DNA from: Corynebacterium sp. HMSC27B11
GTDB lineage: Bacteria; Actinomycetota; Actinomycetes; Mycobacteriales; Mycobacteriaceae
Length of the DNA: 64,000 nucleotides
Assembly (NCBI RefSeq): GCF_001815985.1
Contig: NZ_KV823549.1
Coordinates: forward strand, 34,467-98,466
Direction of reading: 5' to 3'
This document shows, piece after piece, positions 19,015-28,493 of the stretch (positions are counted from its first letter, which is position 1; each line of letters begins with the position of its first letter). The position numbers and the translations under genes were made by a program. The notes under the pieces are model-generated. The model had not been told where the DNA came from, searched no databases, and saw nothing but the letters and a program-made list of their open reading frames with translations.

Positions 19015-19041
19015 TTGAACAAAATGGGAAGCTTTGTTCAA
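19015..19041. promoter_or_regulatory. Perfect inverted repeat, candidate bioY operator
   Basis: TTGAACAAA (19015-19023) and TTTGTTCAA (19033-19041) form nine-base arms around nine bases. The repeat covers the -35 zone of bioY and lies upstream of the DUF3046 promoter, so one regulator could affect both. In C. glutamicum bioYMN is repressed by the TetR protein BioQ when biotin is plentiful. The spacing here does not match the BioQ box as I recall it, so the binder is uncertain. Confidence 0.6.
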
Positions 19042-19049
19042 TGACTTGT

Positions 19050-19055
19050 TAATAT
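19050..19055 (+). promoter_or_regulatory. bioY -10 element (leaderless start)
   Basis: TAATAT lies eight bases before the ATG at 19064. A leaderless bioY mRNA has been reported in C. glutamicum, and this arrangement fits. Confidence 0.6.
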
Positions 19056-19063
19056 GTCCATCG

Positions 19064-19666
19064 ATGAAAACTCTCAATGTTCGCGATCTGGGCGCGATCG
19101 TCGCATTCGCCGCCCTGACCATCGCACTAGGCGCAGTAACCATTCCAGTCGGCTTCACCGGTGTGCCGATCGTCCTCCAGAACATGGGCGTGATCCTCAC
19201 CGCCATGATCCTCGGCTGCCTCCGTGGCGGGCTATCCATCAGCCTGTTCGTCGGCGTCGGCCTCGTGGGCGTGCCGAACCTCGCTGGGTGGAGCCCGACG
19301 ATTTCCGCGATTTCCGGCCCCAGCATCGGCTACATCGTGGGCTATATCTTCGCAGCCTTCATCGTTGGTGCAATCTCTCAAGCAATCCTCGGCCGCTGCA
19401 ACCGCACTGATCAACCCGGACAGAGCTGGTCTTCCATCGTCGGGCTGACAATCGCGGGTGTGATCGGTATGGCCGTGATGTACCTTTTCGGTTCCGTCGG
19501 GCTGATGTTCCGGCTCGGCCTGGATTTCCCGGGCGCCCTGGTGTCCAACACTCCGTTCATCCTTCCCGACCTGATTAAGTGCGTCGCCGCGGCTGTCATC
19601 ACCTTCGGTGTCTTCCGCGCGGTACCTCACCTGGTTCCGGCCGCGAACCTGCGCTCCCGCAACTAG
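19064..19666 (+). CDS. bioY: BioY, biotin-binding S component of ECF transporter
   Basis: 200-residue membrane protein with six hydrophobic segments. It carries BioY signatures: VPIVLQNMGVILTAMILG, GLVGVPNLAGWSPTISAISGPSIGYIVGYI and GLDFPGALVSNTPFILPDLIK. It binds biotin and, with BioM and BioN, imports it. The ATG at 19064 is preferred over upstream TTG codons because of homology at MKTLNVRDLGAIVAFAAL and the -10 eight bases upstream. First gene of the bioYMN operon. Confidence 0.95.
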   Translation: MKTLNVRDLGAIVAFAALTIALGAVTIPVGFTGVPIVLQNMGVILTAMILGCLRGGLSISLFVGVGLVGVPNLAGWSPTISAISGPSIGYIVGYIFAAFIVGAISQAILGRCNRTDQPGQSWSSIVGLTIAGVIGMAVMYLFGSVGLMFRLGLDFPGALVSNTPFILPDLIKCVAAAVITFGVFRAVPHLVPAANLRSRN

Positions 19667-19682
19667 ATTTCCCTCCCCCCCC

Positions 19683-20390
19683 ATGCCTCTCATCGAGTTC
19701 CGCGACCTTACCTTGCGGGGTATCGGCCGCTCCCCCGACGCCCCGCCCATTCTCGATTCGATCAGTCTCCGGCTCTCCGAACACCGCATCGGCATCATCG
19801 GCGCCAACGGCTCCGGGAAGTCTTCGCTGGTGCGGTGCATCAACGGGCTCAACATTCCCGACGAGGGTGAAGTCACCGTCGATGGACTCTCCACCGCCAA
19901 GCGCGCCGGGGATATCCGCCGCCAGGTGGGCTTCCTGTTCTCCAACGCGGATAACCAGATCATCATGCCCACCGTTGCTGAGGACGTCGGGTTCTCCCTG
20001 CGCGGCAAGAAGCTGAACCGCCAGGAGAAGCGCGCCGCCGTGGCCGAGATTCTCGACCAGCTTGGGCTGGCGGGCAAGGAAGAGCAGTCACCCCACACCC
20101 TCTCCGGCGGAGAGAAGCAGCTCCTTGCGCTGGCGTCGATCCTCGTGATGAACCCACGTCTCATCATCGCCGATGAGCCGACCACGCTACTCGATCTGCG
20201 CAACCGCCAACGTATCGCCCGCACGCTGGCGTCATTGGAGCAGCAGCTGATCGTGGTGTCGCACGACCTGGAGCTCTTCGAAGGCTTCGATCGGGTCATT
20301 TGGATCGACGATGGTCGCATTCGGGCCGATAGTGCCGACGAAGATTCCGTCACCACTGTGCTCTCGGATTACCGGACGTGCATGCTGTGA
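19683..20390 (+). CDS. bioM: BioM, ATPase of biotin ECF transporter
   Basis: 235-residue ABC ATPase. Walker A GANGSGKSS, Q-loop FLFSNADNQI, signature LSGGEKQL, Walker B LIIADEPTT and switch His in VVSHDLELF. It powers biotin uptake with BioY and BioN. The ATG at 19683 lies 16 bases after bioY, and its stop overlaps the bioN start. No strong ribosome site is seen before the ATG, so coupling to bioY is likely. Confidence 0.95.
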   Translation: MPLIEFRDLTLRGIGRSPDAPPILDSISLRLSEHRIGIIGANGSGKSSLVRCINGLNIPDEGEVTVDGLSTAKRAGDIRRQVGFLFSNADNQIIMPTVAEDVGFSLRGKKLNRQEKRAAVAEILDQLGLAGKEEQSPHTLSGGEKQLLALASILVMNPRLIIADEPTTLLDLRNRQRIARTLASLEQQLIVVSHDLELFEGFDRVIWIDDGRIRADSADEDSVTTVLSDYRTCML

Positions 20391-21013
20391 GACTGCCCCG
20401 CATCAATACCGCGGCCCCGGTTCTGTACATCCCGACGGGCTCGGTCATTCATAGGCTTCCCGCCGGAGCGAAGCTCACTGGTCTCATTGCTTTTCTCGTG
20501 CTCGCCGCCATCTTCGCCAAGACTCTGGTGGCTGGCGCGGGCTGTGTGGTGGCCGCGGTTGTCGCTTACGCTCTGGCGAAGATCCCCTGGCGCACCGCGC
20601 TACGCCAGCTCATCCCGATTCTCATCATTCTGCTGGCTTTCGGCGCGCTGACGTGGTGGCGCAGCGGTCTGAACGAAGCCCTGGTGCGTTTCCTAGTGCT
20701 GTGGGCCTCGGTCTCCGTAGCCATCCTGTTGACGATGACCACCAAGGTCTCCGACCTCCAGCGCGCCGTGGAACGGGCACTCGCCCCGGCTGCCACCATC
20801 GGCCTGCCGGTGGACAAGATCTCCCTGGCCATCAGCCTGACGATCCACATGATCCCCCTGCAGCTGCGCACCATCAACGAGGTCGTAGAAGCACAACAGG
20901 CCCGTGGCGGAAAGTTTTCCGCCCGGGCCTTGGGCATCCCCCTGGTGATCCGCACCCTGCTTCGCGGCCGGGAAGTCGGCGAGGCGCTGCAGGCGCGCGG
21001 GGTGGGCGACTAA
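20387..21013 (+). CDS. bioN: BioN, transmembrane T component of biotin ECF transporter
   Basis: 208 residues from the GTG that overlaps the bioM stop as GTGA; another GTG nine bases earlier is in frame. Four to five membrane segments, then the coupling-helix region with the EcfT Ala-Arg-Gly motif in QARGGKFSARALG and a second in LQARGVGD, which contact the ATPase. It completes the bioYMN operon. Corynebacteria generally cannot make pimelate for biotin, so uptake matters. Confidence 0.93.
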   Translation: MRLPRINTAAPVLYIPTGSVIHRLPAGAKLTGLIAFLVLAAIFAKTLVAGAGCVVAAVVAYALAKIPWRTALRQLIPILIILLAFGALTWWRSGLNEALVRFLVLWASVSVAILLTMTTKVSDLQRAVERALAPAATIGLPVDKISLAISLTIHMIPLQLRTINEVVEAQQARGGKFSARALGIPLVIRTLLRGREVGEALQARGVGD

Positions 21014-21031
21014 GCGCCCACGAGGAAGGGT

Positions 21032-21898
21032 TTAGTTGCCTTCGCGCAGCTGACGCATGCGCTCGGCAACGGCGTCCGCATTCGGCTGCGCCTGCTGGTC
21101 GGCAGACTGTGCAGTGCCAGCCGACCCGGAAGTGCTGGCGTCGATGGACTTCTGGGCCGAACCGCTGATCTGCCCCTGCTCCTTGCGCATCTCCGAGCGG
21201 ATCTGTTCCAAACGGGAGTGCCCCGCGAGCTGGGTGCTGGCTTGGTTGATGTCCGCCATGCGCCCCTGCACCGAGTTCTGGGCGAGTTCCGCCTGCCCCA
21301 GCGCACGTGCGTAGCGGCCCTCGATCTTCTCCCGCACCTGGTCGAGGTTCGGCGAGGAACCGGATACGGCCTGGTTCATCGACTGCAGGGATTCCGCGAC
21401 CTTCTCCTGCATCTTCGCCTGCTCCAGCTGGCTGAGCAGCTTGGTGCGCTCGGCCACCTTCTGCTGCAGCTGCATGGCGTTGCGCTCAACTGCCTGCTTG
21501 GCCTGGTTGGCCTGCTGCAGCGACTGGTCGTGGAGGCCCTTGAGATCCTCTACGGACTGCTCCGCTGTCACCAACTGGGCGGCGAAGGCCTCAGCGGCGT
21601 TGTTGTACTCCGCAGCCTTGGCCGCGTCGCCATTGTTCTGTGCATCGTCCGCCAGCTTCAACGCCTGGCGAGTATTGTCCTGGAGCTTCTCCACCTCAGC
21701 CAGCTGGCGGTTGAGCTTCATCTCCAGCTGGCGCTGGTTACCGATGACCGCTGCTGCCTGCTGAGACAGCGCCTGGTGCTGGCGCTGAGCTTCCTGGATG
21801 GCCTGCTCGATCTGGATCTTCGGATCCGCATTCTCTTCAATCTTGGAGTCGAAGAGAGCCATGAGGTACTTCCACGCCTTAGTGAAGGGATTTGCCAT
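21032..21898 (-). CDS. pspA: PspA/IM30 family envelope-stress protein
   Basis: 288 residues. N-terminal amphipathic stretch [27 protein letters not shown], then a long coiled coil rich in Gln, Ala and Glu through about residue 235, typical of PspA/IM30. The last 50 residues are polar and disordered. PspA binds the inner face of the membrane and stabilises it under stress. In actinobacteria it is regulated by ClgR, encoded just upstream on the same strand. The gap to clgR is 107 bp, so it may have its own promoter. Confidence 0.93.
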   Translation of the reverse strand: MANPFTKAWKYLMALFDSKIEENADPKIQIEQAIQEAQRQHQALSQQAAAVIGNQRQLEMKLNRQLAEVEKLQDNTRQALKLADDAQNNGDAAKAAEYNNAAEAFAAQLVTAEQSVEDLKGLHDQSLQQANQAKQAVERNAMQLQQKVAERTKLLSQLEQAKMQEKVAESLQSMNQAVSGSSPNLDQVREKIEGRYARALGQAELAQNSVQGRMADINQASTQLAGHSRLEQIRSEMRKEQGQISGSAQKSIDASTSGSAGTAQSADQQAQPNADAVAERMRQLREGN

Positions 21899-22005
21899 GC
21901 GGCCTGCACTCCTTGGGGATAACTATCGACAAAATTTTTGCCCGCCCCGTGGGAGACGAGCCTCATCTGCGCTAATTTTAGCAGCATCCGCGCTGCCAAT
22001 AGTGC

Positions 22006-22443
22006 TTAGTTCACGCGCACCATCGACGAAGCCAGCTCTGCCGCTGCCGCGTCAAGGGTCATCATGGACGCCGCTTCGAGGATCGCCGAAGCAACGCTGA
22101 TTCCCATAGCGTGGCACACGCTCGCGAGCAGCTCGGAGGAAACTTCCTTACGCCCCCGCTCCAGCTCCGAAAGATAACCGGGGCTGACGTTGGCGAGCTT
22201 AGCCAGCTCGCGGAGGGTGAATCCTGTCTGCCGACGCGTATCCCGCAGCGTCGCGCCGAGAGCTTCGCGCAGCAGCGGCTCGTCACTGGGTGCCATCGGC
22301 ATGGAGGCATCCCAGTTCTGCTCCAATACGTGTTCCGCGCTGAAGTCATCCAGCTTGTCCGCCGAGTGGGCTCGCTGAGCGCTCCCGCGGGAAGTCTCTG
22401 GACTGCGCGAGGGGGAATCTAGCAGCAAAATATTTTCTACCAT
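22006..22443 (-). CDS. clgR: ClgR, HTH regulator of Clp protease genes
   Basis: 145 residues. The XRE-type HTH lies at about 63-100 (FTLRELAKLANVSPGYLSELERGRKEVSSELLASVCHAMGIS), the ClgR signature, and a short helix follows. ClgR activates clpP1P2, clpC and, in mycobacteria, the psp genes. There is an N-terminal extension of about 48 residues before the usual ClgR start (MPMAPSDEPLLREALG). AGAGG five bases before the ATG at 22443 supports translation of the extension. Between cinA and pspA, as in other actinobacteria. Confidence 0.9.
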   Translation of the reverse strand: MVENILLLDSPSRSPETSRGSAQRAHSADKLDDFSAEHVLEQNWDASMPMAPSDEPLLREALGATLRDTRRQTGFTLRELAKLANVSPGYLSELERGRKEVSSELLASVCHAMGISVASAILEAASMMTLDAAAAELASSMVRVN

Positions 22444-22468
22444 CATTACCTCTAACGATCCTGGCGGA

Positions 22469-23005
22469 CTATTTGTTCCCGTCGCCGGCGATCCCGAGGA
22501 TCATCTCCAGCGCACCATTCACAGCGAGCTGTCGGATCACGGCGCGTGACCGGGTTCCGAGATCCAGGGTACGTACGGTCGTTCCCCCGGCTCCTGCGGG
22601 CGCTGACAACCCGATATGCACCTCGCCGACCGAATGGCCGTCCTGCCCATCCGGCCCCGCCACACCAGTCAGCCCGATGCCAATGCTCGCCCCGCAACGC
22701 TGCGCCGCACCCTTGGACAGCTGGACCGCCACCGCAGGGTCGACGGGGCCGCGCTTGCGCAGCAACTCCCGGTCCACCCCCGCCAGCGTGGCTTTGAGGT
22801 CTGTCGCGTACACCACCAGGCCACCGCGCAGTACAGCTGAGGCCCCCGGAATATCGGCGATGCATGCGGCGAGCATTCCCGCAGTGAGGGATTCAGCGGT
22901 GGCCAGTGTCCAGCCTCGTTCCCGGCAGGTGTCGATCACCTGGGCGGCTAGCTCCGCCGCCTGCGCGCGGAGCGCTTCCAGCGAGTTTTTCCCAACCTGC
23001 TGCAC
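22469..23005 (-). CDS. cinA: CinA-family nicotinamide-nucleotide amidase
   Basis: 178-residue stand-alone CinA C-terminal (PncC) domain. Signatures include LATAESLTAGMLAACIADIPGAS, GGLVVYATDLKATLAGV and GIGLTGVAGPDGQDG, with a SVGEVHIG motif near the end. The enzyme deamidates nicotinamide mononucleotide to nicotinate mononucleotide in NAD recycling. The larger CinA N-terminal domain is missing, which is usual in actinobacteria. It lies between pgsA and clgR in a conserved order. Confidence 0.92.
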   Translation of the reverse strand: MQQVGKNSLEALRAQAAELAAQVIDTCRERGWTLATAESLTAGMLAACIADIPGASAVLRGGLVVYATDLKATLAGVDRELLRKRGPVDPAVAVQLSKGAAQRCGASIGIGLTGVAGPDGQDGHSVGEVHIGLSAPAGAGGTTVRTLDLGTRSRAVIRQLAVNGALEMILGIAGDGNK

Positions 23006-23026
23006 GATCCTGCCCAGCCCTCTCGA

Positions 23027-23641
23027 CTAGTTCTGTTTCCGGGAGTCCACCATGTACTGCAGTCCAGTCACCACGGTGACCGCGACAGCCACGGCCATGA
23101 CCCCGTGCCCGATCCAGGCGACGGCACCTGCCAGCGGCATGATGTACAGCGCGACGGCAAGCGTCTGCAACACGGTTTTGAGCTTCCCACCCTTGGAGGC
23201 CGGGACCACCAGCCCGCGCCGGGCGAGAACCAGCCGCCACAGCGTGATGCCGAGTTCGCGGACGACGATGACCGCAGTGACCGTCCACCACAGTTCGCCC
23301 AGCAGGTTGAGGCTGATGAAGGCCGCAAGCATCAGCAGCTTGTCGGCGATCGGATCGGCAAGCTTTCCGAAGTCCGTGATCACCTCATACTTGCGCGCGA
23401 GGTACCCGTCCAGCTGGTCGGTCACCATCAGCAGCAAGAAGACGACAAGCGCCCACCAACGGTCCGCCCGAGCGGCGGCCTCGTCCGGCCACGCCCCTGT
23501 GCCCGCGATCGCCCACAGGAAGATGGGGATCAGCAGGATGCGAATGGTCGTGAGAACGTTCGGCACGTTAAAGCGACGCACAAAACGACCAAATGCGCTC
23601 AGCGTATCTGGTTGCGTGTTCCGCTCCACTGTTGTCTCCAC
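23027..23641 (-). CDS. pgsA: CDP-diacylglycerol-glycerol-3-phosphate phosphatidyltransferase
   Basis: 204 residues from a GTG at 23641, ten bases after the terC stop; an in-frame ATG inside terC is less likely. The CDP-alcohol phosphotransferase motif DGYLARKYEVITDFGKLADP is followed by IAD and is complete, including the four metal-binding aspartates. Four to six membrane segments. PgsA makes phosphatidylglycerol phosphate, a precursor of phosphatidylglycerol and cardiolipin. Next to cinA and clgR as is usual. Confidence 0.93.
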   Translation of the reverse strand: METTVERNTQPDTLSAFGRFVRRFNVPNVLTTIRILLIPIFLWAIAGTGAWPDEAAARADRWWALVVFLLLMVTDQLDGYLARKYEVITDFGKLADPIADKLLMLAAFISLNLLGELWWTVTAVIVVRELGITLWRLVLARRGLVVPASKGGKLKTVLQTLAVALYIMPLAGAVAWIGHGVMAVAVAVTVVTGLQYMVDSRKQN

Positions 23642-23651
23642 GCTGGTAATT

Positions 23652-24767
23652 CTACCTACCTGCGGGATCTTTACCGAAACCGGCATCGCTTGCATGCGTA
23701 GGTGCTGGCTCCTCGGTCACCCCGGCCTGCTTCTGCTGGGCCTTCTTCCCCACCGTGAGGCTCAGCACCGTCGTAATGGCCAGCGTCAACACGATGAAGA
23801 TCAAGGAGAACTCGACCGACACCTCCGGGACGGAAACATTACCGCCACCGTTGATGAACGGCAGGTTATTTTCGTGCAGCGCGTGCAGCACCAGCTTCAC
23901 GCCGATGAAGGCGAGGATGATGGACAGCCCGTAGGAAAGGTAGACCAGCTTCTCCAGCAGCCCATTCAGCAGGAAGAACAGCTGTCGCAGCCCCATCAGA
24001 GCCAGTGCATTGGCGGTGAAGACGATGTAGGGCTCGCTGGTGATGCCGTAGATCGCGGGAATCGAATCCAGCGCGAAGAGCACATCGATGAAGCCGATGG
24101 CCAACAGCGCGACGAGCAGCGGGGTCACCACGAGGCGCCCCTTGCCGGAAGACTTCTTCTTTCCTTCGACGTCGCCGGTCGCACCGCCCTCCCGAACGAA
24201 GAGGCGGTCCGAATGAACCTTGTCCGTCACCGGCACTGCCTTGCGCAGGATCCGGATGATCTTCATGTCGTTGAGGTCGGTCTCCTCGGCGCCGGTGACC
24301 TCGTCGTAGGCCAGCTTCGCGGCGGTCCACAGCAGGAAGATGCCGAAGAGATAGAACACATCGGACCAGCGTGCGATCGCAGCCGCGCCAAGCCAGATAA
24401 AGATGCCGCGCAGGGCAAGTGCCATAAGGATGCCGGCGAGCAGTACCTTCTGCTGGTACTTCCGCGGAATCTTAAACGTGGTCAGGATCAGCGAGAAGAT
24501 GAACAGGTTATCGACGCTGAGCGCCTTCTCGGTGATGTAGCCGGCGAAGAACTCCAGCCCGTGTTGGTGAGGATTGCCCGGCTCGCCCCAGGTGAACCAC
24601 AGGAACACCCCGAAGGCCATCGCCAGGCCGACGTAAAACGCCGACCAGAGTGCGGACTCCTTCAGCGTCGGCTCGTGCGGTGTGCGCACGTGCGTAAGAA
24701 AATCGAAAACAAAGAATCCGAGCACCACGACAATCGTGATGATCCAGGTTAAGGCGTTAACTTCCAT
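23652..24767 (-). CDS. terC: TerC-family membrane protein, probable manganese exporter
   Basis: 371 residues with about nine membrane segments and the TerC motifs FFAGYITEKALSVDNLFIF and GFIDVLFALDSIPAIYGITSEPYIVFTANALALMGLRQLFFL, whose acidic residues lie in the membrane. TerC/Alx proteins export manganese, often to load secreted enzymes. A hydrophilic loop rich in Lys and Gly (about residues 190-213) separates the halves. The upstream Mn riboswitch strongly supports a manganese role. GGAGG precedes the ATG by four to five bases. Confidence 0.92.
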   Translation of the reverse strand: MEVNALTWIITIVVVLGFFVFDFLTHVRTPHEPTLKESALWSAFYVGLAMAFGVFLWFTWGEPGNPHQHGLEFFAGYITEKALSVDNLFIFSLILTTFKIPRKYQQKVLLAGILMALALRGIFIWLGAAAIARWSDVFYLFGIFLLWTAAKLAYDEVTGAEETDLNDMKIIRILRKAVPVTDKVHSDRLFVREGGATGDVEGKKKSSGKGRLVVTPLLVALLAIGFIDVLFALDSIPAIYGITSEPYIVFTANALALMGLRQLFFLLNGLLEKLVYLSYGLSIILAFIGVKLVLHALHENNLPFINGGGNVSVPEVSVEFSLIFIVLTLAITTVLSLTVGKKAQQKQAGVTEEPAPTHASDAGFGKDPAGR

Positions 24768-24796
24768 TGGTTCCTCCGGCCCTTAAAGCGTGTTCA

Positions 24797-24945
24797 ATGA
24801 CCGGAGGTCTCCCCCGCCAGGCGTCAACGCGACCTGACCGGAGTGGCCGGGTGAGCGCCACGCCGGCAGGGTTGAGGCCTGCTCGCCGCCGCTCCGCCGT
24901 GTTGACGACCGACTCCGTGGATTGGGGTACTCCCCTCCATCGGGA
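24797..24945 (-). promoter_or_regulatory. yybP-ykoY manganese riboswitch upstream of terC
   Basis: On the minus strand the leader shows the conserved pieces of this class in order: GGAGGGGAGTA (24938-24928), CGTCAACAC (near 24908-24900), GCGTTGACGCCTGGC (near 24830-24816) and GGGGGAGACCTCC (24815-24803). GGAGG at the 5' end pairs with CCTCC at the 3' end to close P1. The 3' P1 strand ACCTCCGG (24808-24801) is also complementary to the terC ribosome site CCGGAGG (24779-24773). Mn binding, which stabilises P1, should therefore free the ribosome site and turn terC on. Confidence 0.82.
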
Positions 24946-25010
24946 GCAATGCTACACCAGCGAGCAGACAAGGTCCGCACCACCCGCCGGGGCGTCCCCG
25001 CAGGCGTGCC

Positions 25011-28000
25011 TTAGAAAGCCCCCGAGGGCGGGCTGGCGGGAATGACGCGCGTCTGAGTGTCGTCGTCGCCGTCGTTACCAGCCGAATCCTCGCCGGACGT
25101 CGTCGGCGGTGCCGCGTTCTCGGGGGCCTCCGCACCTTCGTCCTCGTCGAGCACGTCCTTCGGGGCATCCTCTGGGTCGGCGCCCTTGATCATCCAGATG
25201 ATGGTCTCGAGCTCCTCCGGCTTGACCAGCACCTCACGTGCCTTCGAGCCCTCGGATGGCCCAACGACACCGCGGGTCTCCATCAGATCCATGAGGCGGC
25301 CGGCCTTGGCGAAACCGATGCGCAGCTTGCGCTGCAGCATGGACGTCGAACCGAACTGCGACGTCACGACCAGCTCGACTGCCTGGATGAGGTCCTCGAG
25401 GTCGTCGCCGATGTCGGCGTCGATGTTCTTTTTCGCCTCGGCGGACTTATCCTCGGTGACTCCCTCCGTGTAGTCCGGCTCAGCCTGCGCCTTAGCTGTC
25501 TCGACGACAGCGAAGATCTCCTCGTCGGTGACGAAGGCTCCCTGCATGCGAATGGGCCGCGGAGCACCCTGCGGGATGAACAGCCCGTCGCCCATGCCGA
25601 TGAGCTTCTCGGCGCCTGCCTGGTCGAGGATCACGCGGGAGTCCGTCAGCGAGCTCGTCGCGAAGGCCAGCCGGGACGGCACGTTCGTCTTGATCAGGCC
25701 CGTGACGACGTCCACGGACGGGCGTTGGGTCGCCAAAACCAGGTGGATGCCGGCGGCTCGCGCCTTCTGGGTGATGCGGACGATGGCGTCCTCAATCTCG
25801 CGCGGGGCGGTCATCATGAGGTCAGCGAGCTCGTCCACCACACAGACGATGTACGGGTACGGGCGGTATTCGCGCTCCGAGCCCAACGGGGTGGTGATCT
25901 CCCCGGACTTGACCTTGCGGTTGAAGTCCTTGATGTGACGCACGCGGGTGGCCTTCATGTCCATGTACCGCTGCTCCATCTCCTCCACCAGCCAGGTCAG
26001 CGCGGCGGCTGCCTTCTTCGGCTGGGTGATAATCGGAGTGATGAGGTGCGGGATGCCCTCGTATGGAGTCAGCTCCACCATCTTCGGGTCGATGAGGATG
26101 AGGCGGACATCCTCTGGCGTGGCGCGGGTGAGCAGGGAGACCAGCATCGAGTTCACGAACGCGGACTTACCGGAGCCGGTGGAACCGGCAACCAGCAGGT
26201 GTGGCATCTTCTGCAAGGAGTGCCCCACGAAGTCGCCCTCGATGTTCTTGCCCAGGCCGATGAGCATCGGGTCCTGGTTGGCCACGACGTCCGCGGAGCC
26301 CAGCACGTCGCCGAGGCGAACCATCTCGCGGTCGGAGTTCGGCACCTCGATGCCGACGGCGGATTTACCCGGGATCGGGGTCAGCAGCCGGACGTTATCC
26401 GTGGCCACCGCGTAGGCGAGGTTAGACTGCAGATTCGTGATCTTGGAGACCTTCACGCCGGGGCCGAGCTCGATCTCGTAGCGGGTGACCGTCGGGCCTC
26501 GCTGGAAACCGGTGACGTGGGCGTCGACGTTGAATTCCTCGAAGACCTCCGTGATCGCGTCGATCATCCGGTCGTTGGCGTCGCTGCGTTCCTTCGCCGG
26601 CTCGCCCGGGATCAGCAGTTCGGTGGACGGCAGGACGTAGCTGCTCTCTGCCCCCTGCGGTGCGGCTGGGGACGAGGACGCCTCCGACGCGGTGGCGTCC
26701 CCGTTTTCGTTCTGCTCCTCGGTCTTACCCGCAGCCAGTGCGGCAGCGTCGATGCCGGAGCGAGCGACGATAGCCTGGCGCATGGCCTCGCGGGACTGGT
26801 TGACAGCCTTGTCTCCTGCCTCGCGCTCTTCGGCGTGGCTGCGCCCGGCAGCGGGCTCGGCCTGCGGAGATTCCTCGCGCGCCGCGGGGATCGCGGAACG
26901 CTGTTGGGCACGAGCGGGCTTGCGGCGTGGCGTGCCCTCCTCCGGGCTAGCGGCGACATCGAGCACCGCGGTCTCATCCGTATCGGAGACCAGTGGGAGT
27001 GGCTCATCGATATCATCCGGCACAGCTGGCTCGGGCTGCCGTGGCGCGGCGGCGCGCGGCGCCGGGGCACTGCGGCGGCGGGCTCGGCGGGCAGGCTGCG
27101 CGGGCTCCTCCTCCACCGGGTAGTTAGCCGCCGGGGATTTCTTACGGCTGCGGGTTGGCAGGAAGTAGTCGTCTTGATCCACGGCCTCATCGAGGCGCTG
27201 GTCGATTTCGCCGTACGGATCGTCGTCGTACTCCTCCGAATCCCGGGAGAAGCGTTCACGCAGCGCGTCGAACGTGCCCTCGAGCCCCAGCCAGGAAACG
27301 GATCCGGCGAAGAACTCGGCGACCGTGCGGCCGGTGAGCTGCAGGGCACCGTAAATCATGATGAGGAACAGCAGCGGAACGGCAACGTAATTACTGAAGC
27401 CCACGGACATCGGCGTGCCGATGAACTGTCCGACGATGCCGCCCGCTCCAGCCTTATCCGCGGTGCTGGTCGGAAGACCAGCGAAGATGTGAATGATCCC
27501 CAGCAGGGATCCGGCGACAAGACCCACGCCGAGGCCGCGGCGCAGGTCAGAGCTCTGCGTCGTGCGAACTCCGAACATCAGGATCCAGGCAAGCCCCAGC
27601 AGGACGACCGGGACGATGTACGCCCCCACACCGATAGCCCAGGTCAGCGCGTAGGCGATGCCTTTGCCGACCGCGCCAGCAACGTTGAACCACAGGGTGG
27701 CGGCGAGAATGATCGCAACACCGCCGCTGACGAGCGCCGGGCCGTCGAAACCGCCGCCGATCTGGCGTGGCCCCTCCTCGTCGAACTCATCGCCGTCGAA
27801 CTGCGTGTCCTCGACCGGCGCCATCTCCTTCGCCGCCTGCTTCTTGCGTCGGGGACGCCGCGGCTGGGTGCCGTCTTCGTGCTGCTGAGAGGCCAAACCT
27901 TCTACTTTCTTCTTTGACGTGCGGGCTTGTGGTCGGTGCGCGGCGAATTCGGCTGCGTCTGAGTCCTCGCTCTCATGCCGGGGGCGCCGGAGCGCGCCAC

Positions 28001-28307
28001 CGATTCCGCTGGCTACCGAGTCCGCGATCGTTTTGATGCTTCCGCCCACGGCACGGTAGGCACTGCCCGTCCTACCAAACTCCATGTCGGAGGCCGAACT
28101 ACCCGATCGCGCGGTCTTGGCCGTCGACGCACCGGGGTCGACGGAGAGGTCCTCGTCGATCCCCATGCGTGGGGCACGGCGCCTCGCAGCTGGGCGAGAA
28201 TCCCGCTGACCGGGGCGGGAGGGAGAGCGCCGGGAGCGGTTGCGGGAGGGCGACGTGCCGGGACGGTTTCTGACAGACATGTCCGCCATATTAGTCCCAG
28301 TAGTCAC
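25011..28307 (-). CDS. ftsK: FtsK/SpoIIIE DNA translocase
   Basis: 1098-residue FtsK. A long basic, disordered N-terminus (about 190 residues) precedes four or five membrane segments ([20 protein letters not shown] to about residue 365). A Pro/Ala/Glu-rich linker follows to about 630. The motor carries Walker [12 protein letters not shown] and Walker [12 protein letters not shown]. The C-terminal gamma domain ([38 protein letters not shown]) reads DNA polarity sequences. FtsK pumps chromosome ends through the septum. The start is uncertain: GTG at 28307, with ATG codons 18 and 27 bases further in. Membrane-bound at the division site. Confidence 0.95.
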   Translation of the reverse strand: MTTGTNMADMSVRNRPGTSPSRNRSRRSPSRPGQRDSRPAARRRAPRMGIDEDLSVDPGASTAKTARSGSSASDMEFGRTGSAYRAVGGSIKTIADSVASGIGGALRRPRHESEDSDAAEFAAHRPQARTSKKKVEGLASQQHEDGTQPRRPRRKKQAAKEMAPVEDTQFDGDEFDEEGPRQIGGGFDGPALVSGGVAIILAATLWFNVAGAVGKGIAYALTWAIGVGAYIVPVVLLGLAWILMFGVRTTQSSDLRRGLGVGLVAGSLLGIIHIFAGLPTSTADKAGAGGIVGQFIGTPMSVGFSNYVAVPLLFLIMIYGALQLTGRTVAEFFAGSVSWLGLEGTFDALRERFSRDSEEYDDDPYGEIDQRLDEAVDQDDYFLPTRSRKKSPAANYPVEEEPAQPARRARRRSAPAPRAAAPRQPEPAVPDDIDEPLPLVSDTDETAVLDVAASPEEGTPRRKPARAQQRSAIPAAREESPQAEPAAGRSHAEEREAGDKAVNQSREAMRQAIVARSGIDAAALAAGKTEEQNENGDATASEASSSPAAPQGAESSYVLPSTELLIPGEPAKERSDANDRMIDAITEVFEEFNVDAHVTGFQRGPTVTRYEIELGPGVKVSKITNLQSNLAYAVATDNVRLLTPIPGKSAVGIEVPNSDREMVRLGDVLGSADVVANQDPMLIGLGKNIEGDFVGHSLQKMPHLLVAGSTGSGKSAFVNSMLVSLLTRATPEDVRLILIDPKMVELTPYEGIPHLITPIITQPKKAAAALTWLVEEMEQRYMDMKATRVRHIKDFNRKVKSGEITTPLGSEREYRPYPYIVCVVDELADLMMTAPREIEDAIVRITQKARAAGIHLVLATQRPSVDVVTGLIKTNVPSRLAFATSSLTDSRVILDQAGAEKLIGMGDGLFIPQGAPRPIRMQGAFVTDEEIFAVVETAKAQAEPDYTEGVTEDKSAEAKKNIDADIGDDLEDLIQAVELVVTSQFGSTSMLQRKLRIGFAKAGRLMDLMETRGVVGPSEGSKAREVLVKPEELETIIWMIKGADPEDAPKDVLDEDEGAEAPENAAPPTTSGEDSAGNDGDDDTQTRVIPASPPSGAF

Positions 28308-28420
28308 ATGTTTAACACTTTCAACACGCCTCGCAGTGGGTTTCCTGGCGAGAATCCCGGTTATCCGGGCACAGAGCTCCCCTCCCCCACCGCCCCGCGG
28401 GGCGACATAAGGACGGGGAC

Positions 28421-28483
28421 GAAAAGGAAGACCGGGCCGTGGGTCACCGCGTGTGTCACGGCGAGCCCCCGGCCCGGTCAGCC
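28421..28483 (-). terminator. Terminator of the dapB-thyX-dapA-rnj operon
   Basis: GACCGGGCC/GGCCCGGTC arms (28430-28438 and 28471-28479) enclose a smaller hairpin and are followed on the minus strand by TTCCTTTTC. It lies directly downstream of rnj. Confidence 0.75.
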
Positions 28484-28493
28484 AGTTCAGTCG

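Noticed and set aside
23642..23695. Longer PgsA start inside terC
   Set aside because: It would overlap terC by 44 bases and adds residues unlike the family; the GTG at 23641 is better placed.
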